A stretch of 64,000 nt of DNA from CAUZJF01 sp965248605 (GCA_965248605.1 CBDFJV010000007.1:1116001-1180000), one strand, 5' to 3'; shown: positions 35,801 to 45,392, counted from the first letter of the stretch. Notes: a model not told the origin generated them from the letters alone. Program-made: numbers and translations.

Positions 35801-38800
35801 CTAACGAAGAAGCCACCCTCAGCGGCGTTCAGCTGCAAATCGACCAGGTCGCTGACGGCGGCGGCCCGATCGCTTCGACGACGTGGGTTTCCGCGTTCCT
35901 GCCGACAGACTACGCCACAGCCACCGAAGTCGTAACGGACCCCGTCACGATCTTCGGCGGGTTCGGTTTCGCCAGCGGAACAATATCGACGCGGCACATA
36001 TACGCTACAGTCGAGGTCTTCGACGACACGTTGGGGACCCTTCCGGGTACGATTCCATCGGCAACGACCTTGCCGGGGCTTCCTTACGCGGGCGGCAAGT
36101 TCAAAGGGACCAGCCCAACCTCTGAGTTGACCTATATTTCTATCAAGTGGCTTGCCCCGCAGGACACGGCGTTCAACGGCGACTACGAGGCCAAGCTGCT
36201 CGTGCACGTGGCCGGTCCGGGGGGCGGCGATATCCTTTCCAGCAACACGGTGAATTTCTCCATCGGTGCCGCCCAGTTGGCGGTCGTCCACGATCCCGCC
36301 AAGAATGTGAAGCTGAACGACACTGGAATCGAGGTCGCATGGACCTCCGCGGTGCCCGAGGACGGCTACCTAGAGTGGACTCTAAACGAGTTCCTGACGG
36401 GTACGACGTCCACAATCATGACGACTACGGACGATCGGGGCTCGATCGCAAATCGGCTCAACCTGAGGACGCACAAAGCGACCATAAGCGGTATAGCGCC
36501 GGCGGTAGGTAACGTTGTTCACTACCGAATCGTGTCCGGAGACGGGACGATTGGGAATATCCATTCGGTCACGATACCCGGTACGGGTCTTGTGACTCCT
36601 CCCTCCAACATCACGACCGGGCGCATAACCTATCAGGGCGGAGCGCTGGGCGCGGAGTGCAACGTTTCAGTTCGCGTCTCGGTGCTGGTCCCGGCGGTGA
36701 CGACGTTACACTCTTTGTGGACCAACGTCGTCGCAGGCCCGGATGGTTTCTATAGCGTCGACCTGACGAACATTCGACAGGACCCCAGCAACGGCTGCCC
36801 AGGACGCCGGAGCTGCAGCGACCGCAGTCCTGGGAATACGAGCACGGCGTGCCGAGGTCGTTGGACAACTCATGGCGGAAGGGGTGGGCGCAGACGCGGT
36901 TGCGATGGCACGCCTCTTGCTCAACGCCGGTACGACGGATGTAATCGGCGCGGCTGACCTGCTACGACTCACGGACAGGTCGTCCGGTAATGCCGGAGGC
37001 CGTTTGATCGTTGAGTCCATCGGGCTGGACCTCGATGGCGCATCGGACGTTGCGGGCCAACTGGTAGAAGAGAACGCTGATGACGGTGGTGGCCTCGTTG
37101 TAAGTGCCGGAGGCGTCGACCCGGGCCCGACGGGCAGGCTTGTGGCTAGGATAGCCCGGGACCGCCCCGCAGCTATGGGTGCCAGCCTGGTCAGTGCCAC
37201 GCTTCAGAGCGCGAATGTTACGCGAGACGTGCTCATTCCGGCGGCGGCCGAGGACGTTGCGTCTACGAACGGTGCGATGGCTGCTGGTCCTGCTCAGGAC
37301 CCAGTCACGTTGGCCCTGATCGGGGCACTGATACCGTCCGACGCGTTCTTCCCAGGCCTGATCGCGCCGCTAGGGCCCGACCCCGCGGGCGGTGTCTGGG
37401 GCGGCCTCTTCTCTGGCGGCCTCCTGGCAGCATCTCGAATCACGCCCGTGTTCCTATCCTTCCCTCTGCCGGCTCAGGCCTCTGTGGCGACTGCGGCGCT
37501 TGGAGGAATCGAAGCAATCCTCGCGAGGTTTAGTCGGGCCTTCCCGGATGCAAAGATCGCGGTCAGGGATGCCGTAGAGGCAGACCTGGTGGGTGTACCG
37601 GGGCTACCAGCAAGTCAGATCGTCAACAGCCGACTGGTGCTATCGCCGTCTGGCTTCGAAGCCACAGATATCACGTCCGCACAGACGACGATGTTCGTGG
37701 AGAAGAGCTGGCTGGACGCGAACCAGGTCCACCAGTGGTCTCTGAAGTTCAACCGCTTTGACGAAGAAAAGAAGAGGTGGACACCGTCCGTGGCCAAACG
37801 TGTCCGTGAGGACAACGAGCGCGTATTCTTCAGCGTGGTCGTACCCGCGTTCTCCCTGTTCGCTATCACGGGTAGCACCGAGGTGCCGACCGTCGACTTC
37901 AATGTAGAGAACCTGACGATAACGCCGAATCAAGTCTCCGAGGGGCAGCAAGTCACCGTCCGCGTAGACGTCACGAACGATACCGAGGAACCTGCGGAGT
38001 TCTTCGCGAGTCTGTGGCTGAACGCGGTGGTACATAGTACCGAGAGGGTAGAGCTGGACCCAGCTCAGACGAAACCCGTGACGTTCACGGTGTCTGCTTC
38101 GGAGGGCTCGTACGACGTGCGGGTCGACCGGTTGCTGGGCACATTCAACGTCCAGGAGGCCCTGCCGACTCCAACGCCTACGGCGACTCGCCCGCCGGCT
38201 CCGACACCGACACGAGCTCCGGTCCTGCCGACAGCGACCGCGACTCCGTCGCCGCAGCCGACTGCGACTCCTCCGCCGCCGGCTACACCGAGACCGGCAA
38301 CTCCTGTGCCCACGGCAACGCCGAGGCCCGCGACGCCGACGCCTAGTCCGGTACCCCCGACGGTTGTAGCCGTCGTTATTACGCCGACTGCAGTGCCCCC
38401 GAGCCCAACGGCTACCGCTACGCCACCGCCGCCGACGCCAACAGAGGTGCCCGTGGTAGTCGTAGCGCCGGAGACGCCCACGGCGGTCCCGGATGAGAGA
38501 GTGGAGCCGACACTCGAACCTGAGGGTCGAGGTCCAGGCGTCATCGTCGGGATAATCGTCGGACTAGCGGCATCAGTGGCCGTGGCCGGTACCGCAGCAG
38601 CAGTGTACCTGCGGGGTCGCAGCCCGCTGCCGCCTCCTCCGCCGACGGCTGCGGGACCCGAGCCCGCACCGGAACCAGAGGCTGACGAAGCTACTGCCGA
38701 GCCGGAAACTGAAGAGCGGGCGCCGGAACCTCAGGCCGAGGAGACAACGGCCGAAGCAGAGGCCGAAGAACCTGCACCGGAGCCGGAAGCAGAGAAACCT

Positions 38801-38962
38801 GTGGCCGAGCCGGAACCCGAACAACCTGCTGCATCGGAGCCCCCAGCCGGGGAGTCGGCAGCCGAAACGGAAGTTGAGAAGCCCGCTCCGGAGTCTCGGG
38901 CTGAACAGCCTGAGCCGGAAGGCGAAGAGACTTCAGACCAAGACGGGCCAGTTCGCTCGTAG
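35801..38962 (+). pseudogene. Large surface protein, 3' part: PGF-pre-PGF domain, CARDB-like domain, Pro/Thr stalk, membrane anchor
   Basis: It continues the gene begun at 33897. Beta-rich extracellular segments extend to about 36780, where a CCCC run (36783-36786) seems one base too long; dropping a C joins NIRQDP to ATAAQDAGAAATAVLG and gives a 1113-residue protein. Later come VEKSWLDANQVHQWSLKFNR...FFSVVVPAFSLFAITG, a PGF-pre-PGF-like domain, a CARDB-like domain (TITPNQVSEGQQVTVRVDV), a ~110-residue Pro/Thr stalk, a membrane helix (GVIVGIIVGLAASVAVAG) and a ~110-residue Glu/Pro-rich cytoplasmic tail. It is probably a cell-envelope protein. It is broken twice, by the IS and by the frameshift. 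Confidence 0.85.
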
Positions 38963-39117
38963 TAGACTGAGCAACTACCGCTTCTCGTTCGCGTCAAAAG
39001 CTCGGTTCTGTCTCCCTTTCCGTCGACCGATAGCCCCTGTGTTTAGTTGCGTCTCCCACGCGTCGCCCCGTATAGTGACCTCTGAACGGCTGGCTCGCGC
39101 CATTAGATTGAACGTCG

Positions 39118-40257
39118 ATGGACCCTCAACTCCGTCAGCTCGTAGAAAATCTGCACGCCTCGTCCTGCATGGCCGTCGTGGTGGTGACGGGTGGCGGCGC
39201 GCAGGTACTGAGCTGGCTACTGGCCAGCCCCGGCGCCTCCCGCACCATCCTGGAATCGAAGGTCCCTTACTCCAAAATGGCCCTCGCCGAATTCCTGGGT
39301 TACGAGCCCACTGAAGCCGCGTCGGCCGATGTGGCTGCAGACATGGCTCGTATCGCATTCGAACGCGCCCGCCATCTGGCCCCCGCCGGCGATCCTGTAG
39401 TGGGAGTCGGGTGCACGGCGGCGCTCGCGACGGACCGCGTGAAAAAGGGAGAGCATCGCTGCTTCGTTGCACGGCGGTCGAAGGCCGCTTCGGCGGCTTA
39501 CGAGATCACGTTCCGGAAGGGACTCCGCGACCGCGCGTCGGAGGACGATATCGCAAGCAGGTTGGTGCTGCGGGCGCTGGCCGACGCCGGCGGACTGGAC
39601 TTCGACCTTCCTCTTGGGTTAGTCGAGGACGAACACCTGGACGTGTTCCAGAGCCGCAGCGGTGATCTTATCGACCGGCTGGTAGCGGGCCGGCTCCGAT
39701 GCGTAACCGTCTACCCCGACGGCCGGGAGGTAGCCGACGAGCCAGTCACTGGCGGCGTGCTCTCGGGGTCGTTCGATCCGCTCCACCGGGGGCACGAACG
39801 GCTGGCGACGGTCGCCGCTTCCATACTGGGTGCCGAGATCACATTCGAGCTTTCAGTATCCAATGTCGACAAACCGCCTTTGCCGGCGGACGAAGTCCGA
39901 AGGCGGCTTTCGCAGTTTGCTGGCAAGCGCCGCATCGTCGTAACGCGCGCGACCACGTTCGAGGACAAGGCGTCCATGTTCCCAGGCTGCACCTTTATTA
40001 TCGGGTTCGACACTGCCGTTCGGTTGTTCGATCGACGTTACTACGATGATGACGAAGCGCGAATGGCTGAGGCGCTCTCTAATATAAGGAGTCATGGTTG
40101 CCGGTTCCTCATCGCGGGACGTTTAGAGAGAGGTGTCTACCACACGCTCGCCGATGTTCCGGTCCCAGCAGAGTTCCGCGACATGCTGAGCGAGATACCG
40201 GAGGCCAAGTTCCGCATCGACGTGTCATCCACGGAGATTCGTGAGGACAGTCACTGA
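39118..40257 (+). CDS. CinA-like (PncC-type) domain fused to a NadD/CoaD-like nucleotidyltransferase
   Basis: A 379-residue protein. Residues ~5-160 resemble the CinA C-terminal/PncC fold (VVVTGGGAQVLSWLLASPGASRTILE, VPYSKMALAEFLG, GVGCTAALATDR). Residues ~205-370 start with GVLSGSFDPLHRGHERL, which contains the HxGH motif of nucleotidyltransferases, and end with the ISSTEIR-like VSSTEIREDS. PncC deamidates NMN and NadD-type enzymes adenylate NaMN, so a two-step NAD salvage enzyme is a tempting reading, but the substrate cannot be told from sequence. I recall similar fusions in plants and fungi. It stands alone upstream of the ubiD cluster. Confidence 0.87.
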   Translation: MDPQLRQLVENLHASSCMAVVVVTGGGAQVLSWLLASPGASRTILESKVPYSKMALAEFLGYEPTEAASADVAADMARIAFERARHLAPAGDPVVGVGCTAALATDRVKKGEHRCFVARRSKAASAAYEITFRKGLRDRASEDDIASRLVLRALADAGGLDFDLPLGLVEDEHLDVFQSRSGDLIDRLVAGRLRCVTVYPDGREVADEPVTGGVLSGSFDPLHRGHERLATVAASILGAEITFELSVSNVDKPPLPADEVRRRLSQFAGKRRIVVTRATTFEDKASMFPGCTFIIGFDTAVRLFDRRYYDDDEARMAEALSNIRSHGCRFLIAGRLERGVYHTLADVPVPAEFRDMLSEIPEAKFRIDVSSTEIREDSH

Positions 40258-40312
40258 GCGACCGTCTAGGCGATACGACAGCGGGGGCCTCGCCAACCGA
40301 GAGGAAAGACCT

Positions 40313-40340
40313 GTAAGGCGTCCCGATGCCGCATCGGGAC
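40313..40340. repeat. TCCCGATGC-arm palindrome
   Basis: GTAAGGCGTCCCGATGCC followed by GCATCGGGAC, 30 bases before the ubiD start. It may place a hairpin in the ubiD leader. Confidence 0.65.
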
Positions 40341-40370
40341 CGTGCGCCTGTTTGGTAGAACATAGAGAAT

Positions 40371-41825
40371 ATGAGCTTCAAAGACCTGCGTGAGTTCCTT
40401 GAGTTCCTGGAAGAAAAGGGCGAGCTCCGTCGAATCACGGCGCGGGTAAGTCGCGATCTCGAGATGACGGAGATCGCCGATCGGACCGTCAAGTCGGGCG
40501 GGCCGGCGCTGCTCTTCGAGAACGTCGAAGGCTACGACATGCCGGTTGCCATGAATCTGTATGGCACCCTACAACGCACCGCGTGGGCTCTCGGCGTTGA
40601 ATCGCTGGACGATCTCGCGGAAGGCGTCCGGAAGCTGCTCGGTCTGCTCCAGGACCCGCCGCAAGGCCTGGTCGACAAGGTAAAGACGCTCGGCGAGCTC
40701 GTAGGAGTCGCCAGGACCCAGCCGAAGACTGTCCGGAGCGGCGTTTGCCAGGAGGTCGTAATCACGGGTGACGACGTCGATGTGAATATGCTACCCGCGC
40801 TGAAGTGCTGGCCAGAGGACGCGGGGCGATTCATTACGCTGCCTCTGGTAATCAGCCGTGACCCTGAGACCGGCCGGCGAAACGTAGGCACATATCGGAT
40901 GCAGGTCTACGACGGCCGCACTACTGGGATGCACTGGCAGACCCATAAAGACGGTGCACGCCACTACCGGGTCGGCGAGGACCGAGGACAGGAGCGGCTC
41001 GAAGTTGCAGTTGCGCTGGGCGCGGATCCCGTCACCATGTGGTCGGGCTCGCTGCCCATCCCGCCTGACCTGGACGAGATCGCGGTCGCGGGGTTGGTCC
41101 GGAACGAGGCTGTGGAGATGGTGAAGTGCAAGACCATCGATCTGGAGGTGCCCGCCCAGGCCGAGATCGTCCTGGAAGGGTACGTGAAACCGGGCGAGCT
41201 GCGGCCGGAAGGGCCGTTCGGAGACCACACGGGTTACTACTCCCCTGCGGACGACTATCCGGTCTTCCATGTCACGGCGATCACCCACAGGCGTGATCCC
41301 ATATACGCCACGACGATGGTAGGACGGCCGCCCACAGAGGACTTCTTCATGGGCAAGGCGAGTGAGCGGTTCATGCTGCCCGCACTGCAGCTAACGCTAC
41401 CCGAGGTTGTAGACATTAACATGCCGGCTGAAGGAGTGTTCCACAACCTCGTGCTGGTTTCCATACGGAAGGAGTACCCGGGGCACGCCCGGAAGGTCAT
41501 GTACGCGCTCTGGGGGCTGGGCCTGCTGATGCTAGCAAAGGCGATTGTCGTCGTCGACCACGACGTCGACGTACAGAACGTCTCAGAGGTAGTCTGGCGC
41601 GTGACCGCCAATATAGACCCTGCGCAGGACGTCGTTATCGTCGACGGCCCCGTCGACGACCTGGACCACTCCGCGGCATCGCCGCGATACGGGAGTAAGG
41701 TCGGCATCGACGCGACGGCCAAGGGCTTGGCGGACGGCCGGACGAGAGAGTGGCCTCCGGACATCGAGATGAGCGACGAGATCAAACGGCTGGTGGACAG
41801 CAAGTGGAGCGAGTACGGCATCTGA
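40371..41825 (+). CDS. ubiD: UbiD-family prenylated-FMN decarboxylase
   Basis: A 484-residue protein of normal UbiD length. It begins with FKDLREFLEFLEEKGELRRI, and has PLVISRDPETGRRNVGTYRM, ATTMVGRPPTEDFFMGKASE and NVSEVVWRVTANIDPAQDV, all typical of the family, including the EGPFGDHTGYYS segment lining the prFMN pocket. It would decarboxylate a prenylated aromatic acid in quinone synthesis. It is followed by UbiA (overlap) and UbiX, a complete prenylation-decarboxylation set. In Chloroflexota the product is probably menaquinone through the futalosine route (MqnL/P/M), an inference. Confidence 0.94.
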   Translation: MSFKDLREFLEFLEEKGELRRITARVSRDLEMTEIADRTVKSGGPALLFENVEGYDMPVAMNLYGTLQRTAWALGVESLDDLAEGVRKLLGLLQDPPQGLVDKVKTLGELVGVARTQPKTVRSGVCQEVVITGDDVDVNMLPALKCWPEDAGRFITLPLVISRDPETGRRNVGTYRMQVYDGRTTGMHWQTHKDGARHYRVGEDRGQERLEVAVALGADPVTMWSGSLPIPPDLDEIAVAGLVRNEAVEMVKCKTIDLEVPAQAEIVLEGYVKPGELRPEGPFGDHTGYYSPADDYPVFHVTAITHRRDPIYATTMVGRPPTEDFFMGKASERFMLPALQLTLPEVVDINMPAEGVFHNLVLVSIRKEYPGHARKVMYALWGLGLLMLAKAIVVVDHDVDVQNVSEVVWRVTANIDPAQDVVIVDGPVDDLDHSAASPRYGSKVGIDATAKGLADGRTREWPPDIEMSDEIKRLVDSKWSEYGI

Positions 41826-42706
41826 GTCGCTCGAAAAGCGCTCCGTCGTTCGTCAAGCGGGCGCCGCTGTTCTTCGGGGCGGTCAGGTTCCAGGAGACGG
41901 TCTTCGCGCTGCCGTTTGCTTATTCCGGCATGGTGCTGGCCGCGGACGGCCTACCGACGCTTCACCAGTTCGTCTGGATTACTGTGGCGATGGTGGCCGC
42001 CCGCACCCTGGGGATGGCCGCGAACAGGTTCATAGACCGCAACATCGACGCCCGCAATCCACGGACGGCGGAACGACACCTACCGGCCGGAAGACTGAGA
42101 GCGTCTGACATGGCGTTGCTCGCCGGCGTGTCGGCGGCCGTACTGTTCGTCGCGGCTACGCAGCTCAATCCTCTGGCGCTGGCTCTGTCTCCCGTCGCCG
42201 CGGTATACCTGGTCTTCTATCCCTTCGCCAAGCGCTTCACGTGGGCTGCCAGCTTTTTTCTTGGTTGGGCCCTGGCCATCGCGCCATCGGCCGCATGGGT
42301 TGGCGTGCGTGGGACGCTCGGCTGGGAGCCGGTGCTGCTTTCGCTGGCGGTGGCTTTGTGGGCGTCTAGCTTCGACATCATGTACCACACCCAAGACCGC
42401 GCCTTCTATCTTCGAGAGGGCTACCATTCGGTCGCGGCGCGGTTCGGCGTTGTGGCCGCGTTCCGGTGGTCCCGGATCCTCGATGTCCTGGCAGTGGCGT
42501 GTCTCGTTGGGCTTGGTGTATGGATGGAGTTGGCGTACCCTTACTACATCGGCTGCGGCATCGCCGCGGTACTGCTGGGTATCAGGTACCGAATGGTGTC
42601 CCCGGAAGACCTGTCGAGGATGGGGGTCGCCTTCATGAGGATCAATGCGTTCGTGTCGACGGTGGTCTTCGTAGGCGTGCTGACTGCAGTGTCGATGTCA
42701 GGTTAA
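41804..42706 (+). CDS. ubiA: UbiA-family prenyltransferase
   Basis: From GTG (giving MERVRHLSRSK) it has 300 residues and overlaps ubiD by 22 bases; a GTG at 41750 is a longer alternative. The first Asp-rich motif is NRFIDRNIDARNPRTAERHL and the second is DIMYHTQDRAFYLREG, which bind the Mg-diphosphate of the prenyl donor. Eight to nine hydrophobic helices are seen. It attaches a polyprenyl chain to an aromatic acid in the membrane, giving the substrate of UbiD. Confidence 0.93.
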   Translation: MERVRHLSRSKSAPSFVKRAPLFFGAVRFQETVFALPFAYSGMVLAADGLPTLHQFVWITVAMVAARTLGMAANRFIDRNIDARNPRTAERHLPAGRLRASDMALLAGVSAAVLFVAATQLNPLALALSPVAAVYLVFYPFAKRFTWAASFFLGWALAIAPSAAWVGVRGTLGWEPVLLSLAVALWASSFDIMYHTQDRAFYLREGYHSVAARFGVVAAFRWSRILDVLAVACLVGLGVWMELAYPYYIGCGIAAVLLGIRYRMVSPEDLSRMGVAFMRINAFVSTVVFVGVLTAVSMSG

Positions 42707-42716
42707 GCTATCCGAG

Positions 42717-43325
42717 ATGATCTCGCGCAACGAACACCCAGTGGTGGTGGGCATTACAGGGGCAAGCGGCGCGATCATGGCGCGCTCCGTGATCGACCGG
42801 CTCCTTGCGATGGACATCACGGTCATGGCGACCGCGTCAGCGGCGGCCAGGATGGTCTGGCGCGAGGAGGTGGACGAGTCCTTCGGCGACGCCCTGGAGC
42901 GCTGGGCGGACAGTGGAAGGTTCACGTACTTCGCTCATGGCGACCTGGCGGCTCCCATCGCCAGCGGCACCGTGCCAACCGCGGGGATGACCATCGTGCC
43001 GTGTAGCATGGGGACAGTGGCGGCGGTGGCCCACGGCTTGGCCGACAACTTGATCCGGCGGGCCGCCGACGTCTGCCTGAAGGAACACCGCCCTCTAGTA
43101 CTGGTCCCGAGGGAGACGCCCCTTAACGCCATCCATCTGGAGAACATGGCTAAGCTCGCGACCCTGGGAGTCACGATCCTTCCCCCCATGCCGGCGTTCT
43201 ATCTTGGGCACCAGGGCATCGACGACGTGGTAGATTTCGTTACCGAGCGCACCCTGGCGGCTCTGGGGCTGACCGACGCTTTGCCGCAGGAGATGCAGTA
43301 CGAAGGCCGCGAACGGACCTCATAA
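42717..43325 (+). CDS. ubiX: UbiX flavin prenyltransferase
   Basis: A 202-residue protein: VVVGITGASGAIMARSVI is the FMN-binding start, VPCSMGTVAAVAHGLADNLIRRAADV and PLVLVPRETPLNAIHLENM are the conserved phosphate-binding motifs, and PPMPAFYLGHQGIDDVVDF is the C-terminal signature. It makes the prenylated FMN needed by UbiD, 10 bases after ubiA. Two copies of the 302-bp repeat begin 19 bases after its stop. Confidence 0.95.
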   Translation: MISRNEHPVVVGITGASGAIMARSVIDRLLAMDITVMATASAAARMVWREEVDESFGDALERWADSGRFTYFAHGDLAAPIASGTVPTAGMTIVPCSMGTVAAVAHGLADNLIRRAADVCLKEHRPLVLVPRETPLNAIHLENMAKLATLGVTILPPMPAFYLGHQGIDDVVDFVTERTLAALGLTDALPQEMQYEGRERTS

Positions 43326-43344
43326 CAGGGCTGCCGTTCCTGGG

Positions 43345-43646
43345 GAGCAAATTATGTCCGCAGGGTGGACCGAATCTAGGTGAGTAACTGTTGTAACCAG
43401 TTACTCGATAGCCCACCGAACCGCTCGTGGGGTCCGGCTCTGTCCCCCCTTTGAAAAGGGGGGTTGGGGGGATTTGACCCACGGTAATTAGATACAACCG
43501 CAAGCTGAAAGTGAGCAATCATATAAGTCCACGGGGCGGACGAAACGTATGAACGCAACTTGCCTTGCGGCATGCGTAGGGGCAGTGCCCCCGTGCCTGC
43601 CCTAGCGCTCCCGCAAGGCCCTCAAAAACCGAGCAGTTACTCGATA
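43345..43646. repeat. 302-bp interspersed repeat, copy 2 (first of a tandem pair)
   Basis: It starts GAGCAAATTATGTCCGC and ends CAGTTACTCGATA. It differs from copy 3 at only a few positions (for example CAGGGTGG versus CGGGGCGG near the start). Features: hairpin GAGTAACTG/CAGTTACTC, a CCCCCCTTTGAAAAGGGGGG palindrome and a GTAGGGGCAG palindrome edge. Confidence 0.9.
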
Positions 43647-43948
43647 GAGCAAATTATGTCCGCGGGGCGGACCGAATCTAGGTGAGTAACTGTTGTAACC
43701 AGTTACTCGATAGCCCACCGAACCGCTCGTGGGGTCCGGCTCTGTCCCCCCTTTGAAAAGGGGGGTTGGGGGGATTTGACCCACGGTAATTAGATACAAC
43801 CGCAAGCTGAAAGTGAGCAATCATATAAGTCCACGGGGCGGACGAAACGTATGAACGCAACTCGCCTTGCGGCATGCGTAGGGGCAGTGCCCCCGTGCCT
43901 GCCCTAGCGCTCCCGCAAGGCCCTCAAAAACCGAGCAGTTACTCGATA
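43647..43948. repeat. 302-bp interspersed repeat, copy 3 (second of a tandem pair)
   Basis: It abuts copy 2 directly with no spacer. It ends ACTCGATA before GCTTGCTTG. The head-to-tail arrangement suggests duplication by recombination or insertion beside an existing copy. Confidence 0.9.
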
Positions 43949-44018
43949 GCTTGCTTGAATCGCTCGACGCCCAAACATACAATGCGCCCGGTCGATCGAA
44001 TGATGCGAAGGCAATTAC

Positions 44019-44594
44019 ATGATCCTGATTGACGAGGCTATAGAAGCGATACACCGCCACCGCGGCGACGCGTTGGTGGTCGGCACGATGACCCCGAACC
44101 GCTACTGGGAGCAGGTCTCCGAGAAGAAGGAGCTGGACTTGCCTATATTCGGCGCCATGGGCAAAGCGTCGTCGGTTGGGTTGGGCCTGGCGATGGCGCA
44201 GTCCGACCGGAAGGTCCTGGTGCTGGACGGCGACGGTGGCCTGCTCATGAATCTCGGGTCGCTAGTGACGATCGCGGGGCAGAAGCCGGAGAACCTCGTG
44301 CACTTCGCCTTTGATGACGGTATCTACGCGACAACCGGCGGCCAGCCCATACCAGGCGCCGGCATCTTCGACCTGGCCACGATCGCTGCAGGCGCGGGCT
44401 TCCCGGAGACCATGACCTTCGACAATCTCGAGGACTTCGCCAGCGAGTTGCCGGCGACTCTCGAGCTAGCCGGCCCGGTCTTCGTGTGCCTGAAGATCAC
44501 CCACCCCGAAGATGGCGTCGAGTTCTACATGGGCAGCACGAAGGACGCCGTGAAGCGCATGAGGACGGCGCTGGGGACGGATAACTCGAATTGA
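44019..44594 (+). CDS. ThDP-binding enzyme beta-type subunit
   Basis: A 191-residue protein carrying only the PP-binding half of a ThDP enzyme: VLVLDGDGGLLMNLGSLVTI is the GDG...N motif, preceded by PIFGAMGKASSVGLGLAMAQ. This size and order fit the beta subunits of sulfopyruvate or phosphonopyruvate decarboxylase-like enzymes (ComE type). The matching alpha subunit, usually next door, is absent; the tandem 302-bp repeats occupy the upstream space. Confidence 0.85.
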   Translation: MILIDEAIEAIHRHRGDALVVGTMTPNRYWEQVSEKKELDLPIFGAMGKASSVGLGLAMAQSDRKVLVLDGDGGLLMNLGSLVTIAGQKPENLVHFAFDDGIYATTGGQPIPGAGIFDLATIAAGAGFPETMTFDNLEDFASELPATLELAGPVFVCLKITHPEDGVEFYMGSTKDAVKRMRTALGTDNSN

Positions 44595-44990
44595 ATCGGT
44601 CCAAGCCAGCGCCACTGGATTCCGGCCCACGGCTTTCGCTGGAATGGTCTATGTCGGTTGTCTCCGACACCCTTGAGGATGAAAATGTGAATGCTAGCGA
44701 TCTTGGTCGACCTACGAGCAGGCGCGTGTGTGTCTGCCCGCGTCGCGATTCACCCCGGGGACGCGGGCGCATGTCCCGATGCCGCCTCGGGACGCCCCTA
44801 CCAAAGGAGGCCCGTGGGGCAGGTCCTTTTTCATAGCAATTTGCTATGCCGATTGCGACCGGCATCATGAATAATGAAATTCGGGGGCGGCGGGGGTCTT
44901 ACCCCTTCCTCTTTCGGGGGCAGGTTGGGAAAGGGGAGTGCCGACCCTCGTACACCCTATTTTCAGGGTACTGACGGAGGCACTCTGGCT
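44595..44990. other. Intergenic region with palindromes
   Basis: It has a GGATTCCGGCC...GGCTTTCGCTGG stretch, a reversed TCCCGATGCC/CCTCGGGACGCCCCTAC palindrome (44773-44801) and a Gly-rich GGGGGCGGCGGGGG stretch. No gene is seen. Confidence 0.55.
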
Positions 44991-45392
44991 CTAAGGTCTT
45001 TCTATAGTCAACCCAGGCACGCGGCTGAAATCGCGAAGGTCATGGGTCAAAAGACCGTAACCCCGGGCCAGCGCCGTGGCGGCGATTTGCATGTCGTGAG
45101 CCGGTAAAGGTTGCCCCTGAGACGCCAGCTCTGCCCACAACCGGGCATGCCTTTCGGCGACCTCGAGGTCGAAGGGCTCTATATTGACGTTTTCGAGGAC
45201 CGTTTCCACAAACCTGCGCCGCCTTAGAGCACGGGTTGGGGAATCGGCCCTGTGCACACCGACGAGAAGCTCCGAGACGGAGATTGCTGCTATGGAGAGG
45301 AGTTCTCTTCCCTTGAAGAGCTCCAAGAGGCCGCTTTCCGAAGCCCGGCGTTCGACGCGTATAAACACGCTCGAATCGACTAGCTGTCCCAT
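44991..45392 (-). CDS. vapC: VapC-type PIN ribonuclease toxin
   Basis: A 133-residue protein. PIN residues: Asp in QLVDSSVFIRVER, Glu in AAISVSELLVGVHRAD, and Asp in PLPAHDMQIAATALARGYGLLTHDLRDF. It would cleave RNA when free of its antitoxin. It overlaps vapB by 13 bases. Confidence 0.92.
   Translation of the reverse strand: MGQLVDSSVFIRVERRASESGLLELFKGRELLSIAAISVSELLVGVHRADSPTRALRRRRFVETVLENVNIEPFDLEVAERHARLWAELASQGQPLPAHDMQIAATALARGYGLLTHDLRDFSRVPGLTIERP

Noticed and set aside
38065..38544. Leftward frame of repeated GVGVAVG residues
   Set aside because: It is the antisense of the Pro/Thr-rich stalk of the surface protein.
40258..40370. Riboswitch before ubiD
   Set aside because: The only structure is a common intergenic palindrome; no known riboswitch core was recognised.
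43345..43948. Possible CRISPR array
   Set aside because: There are only two 302-bp units with no spacers between them and no cas genes; it is a tandem repeat.
43240..44060. Open frames of 65-92 codons in the repeat region that match each other
   Set aside because: They match only because they are the same 302-bp repeat; they have no start signals or protein-like features.
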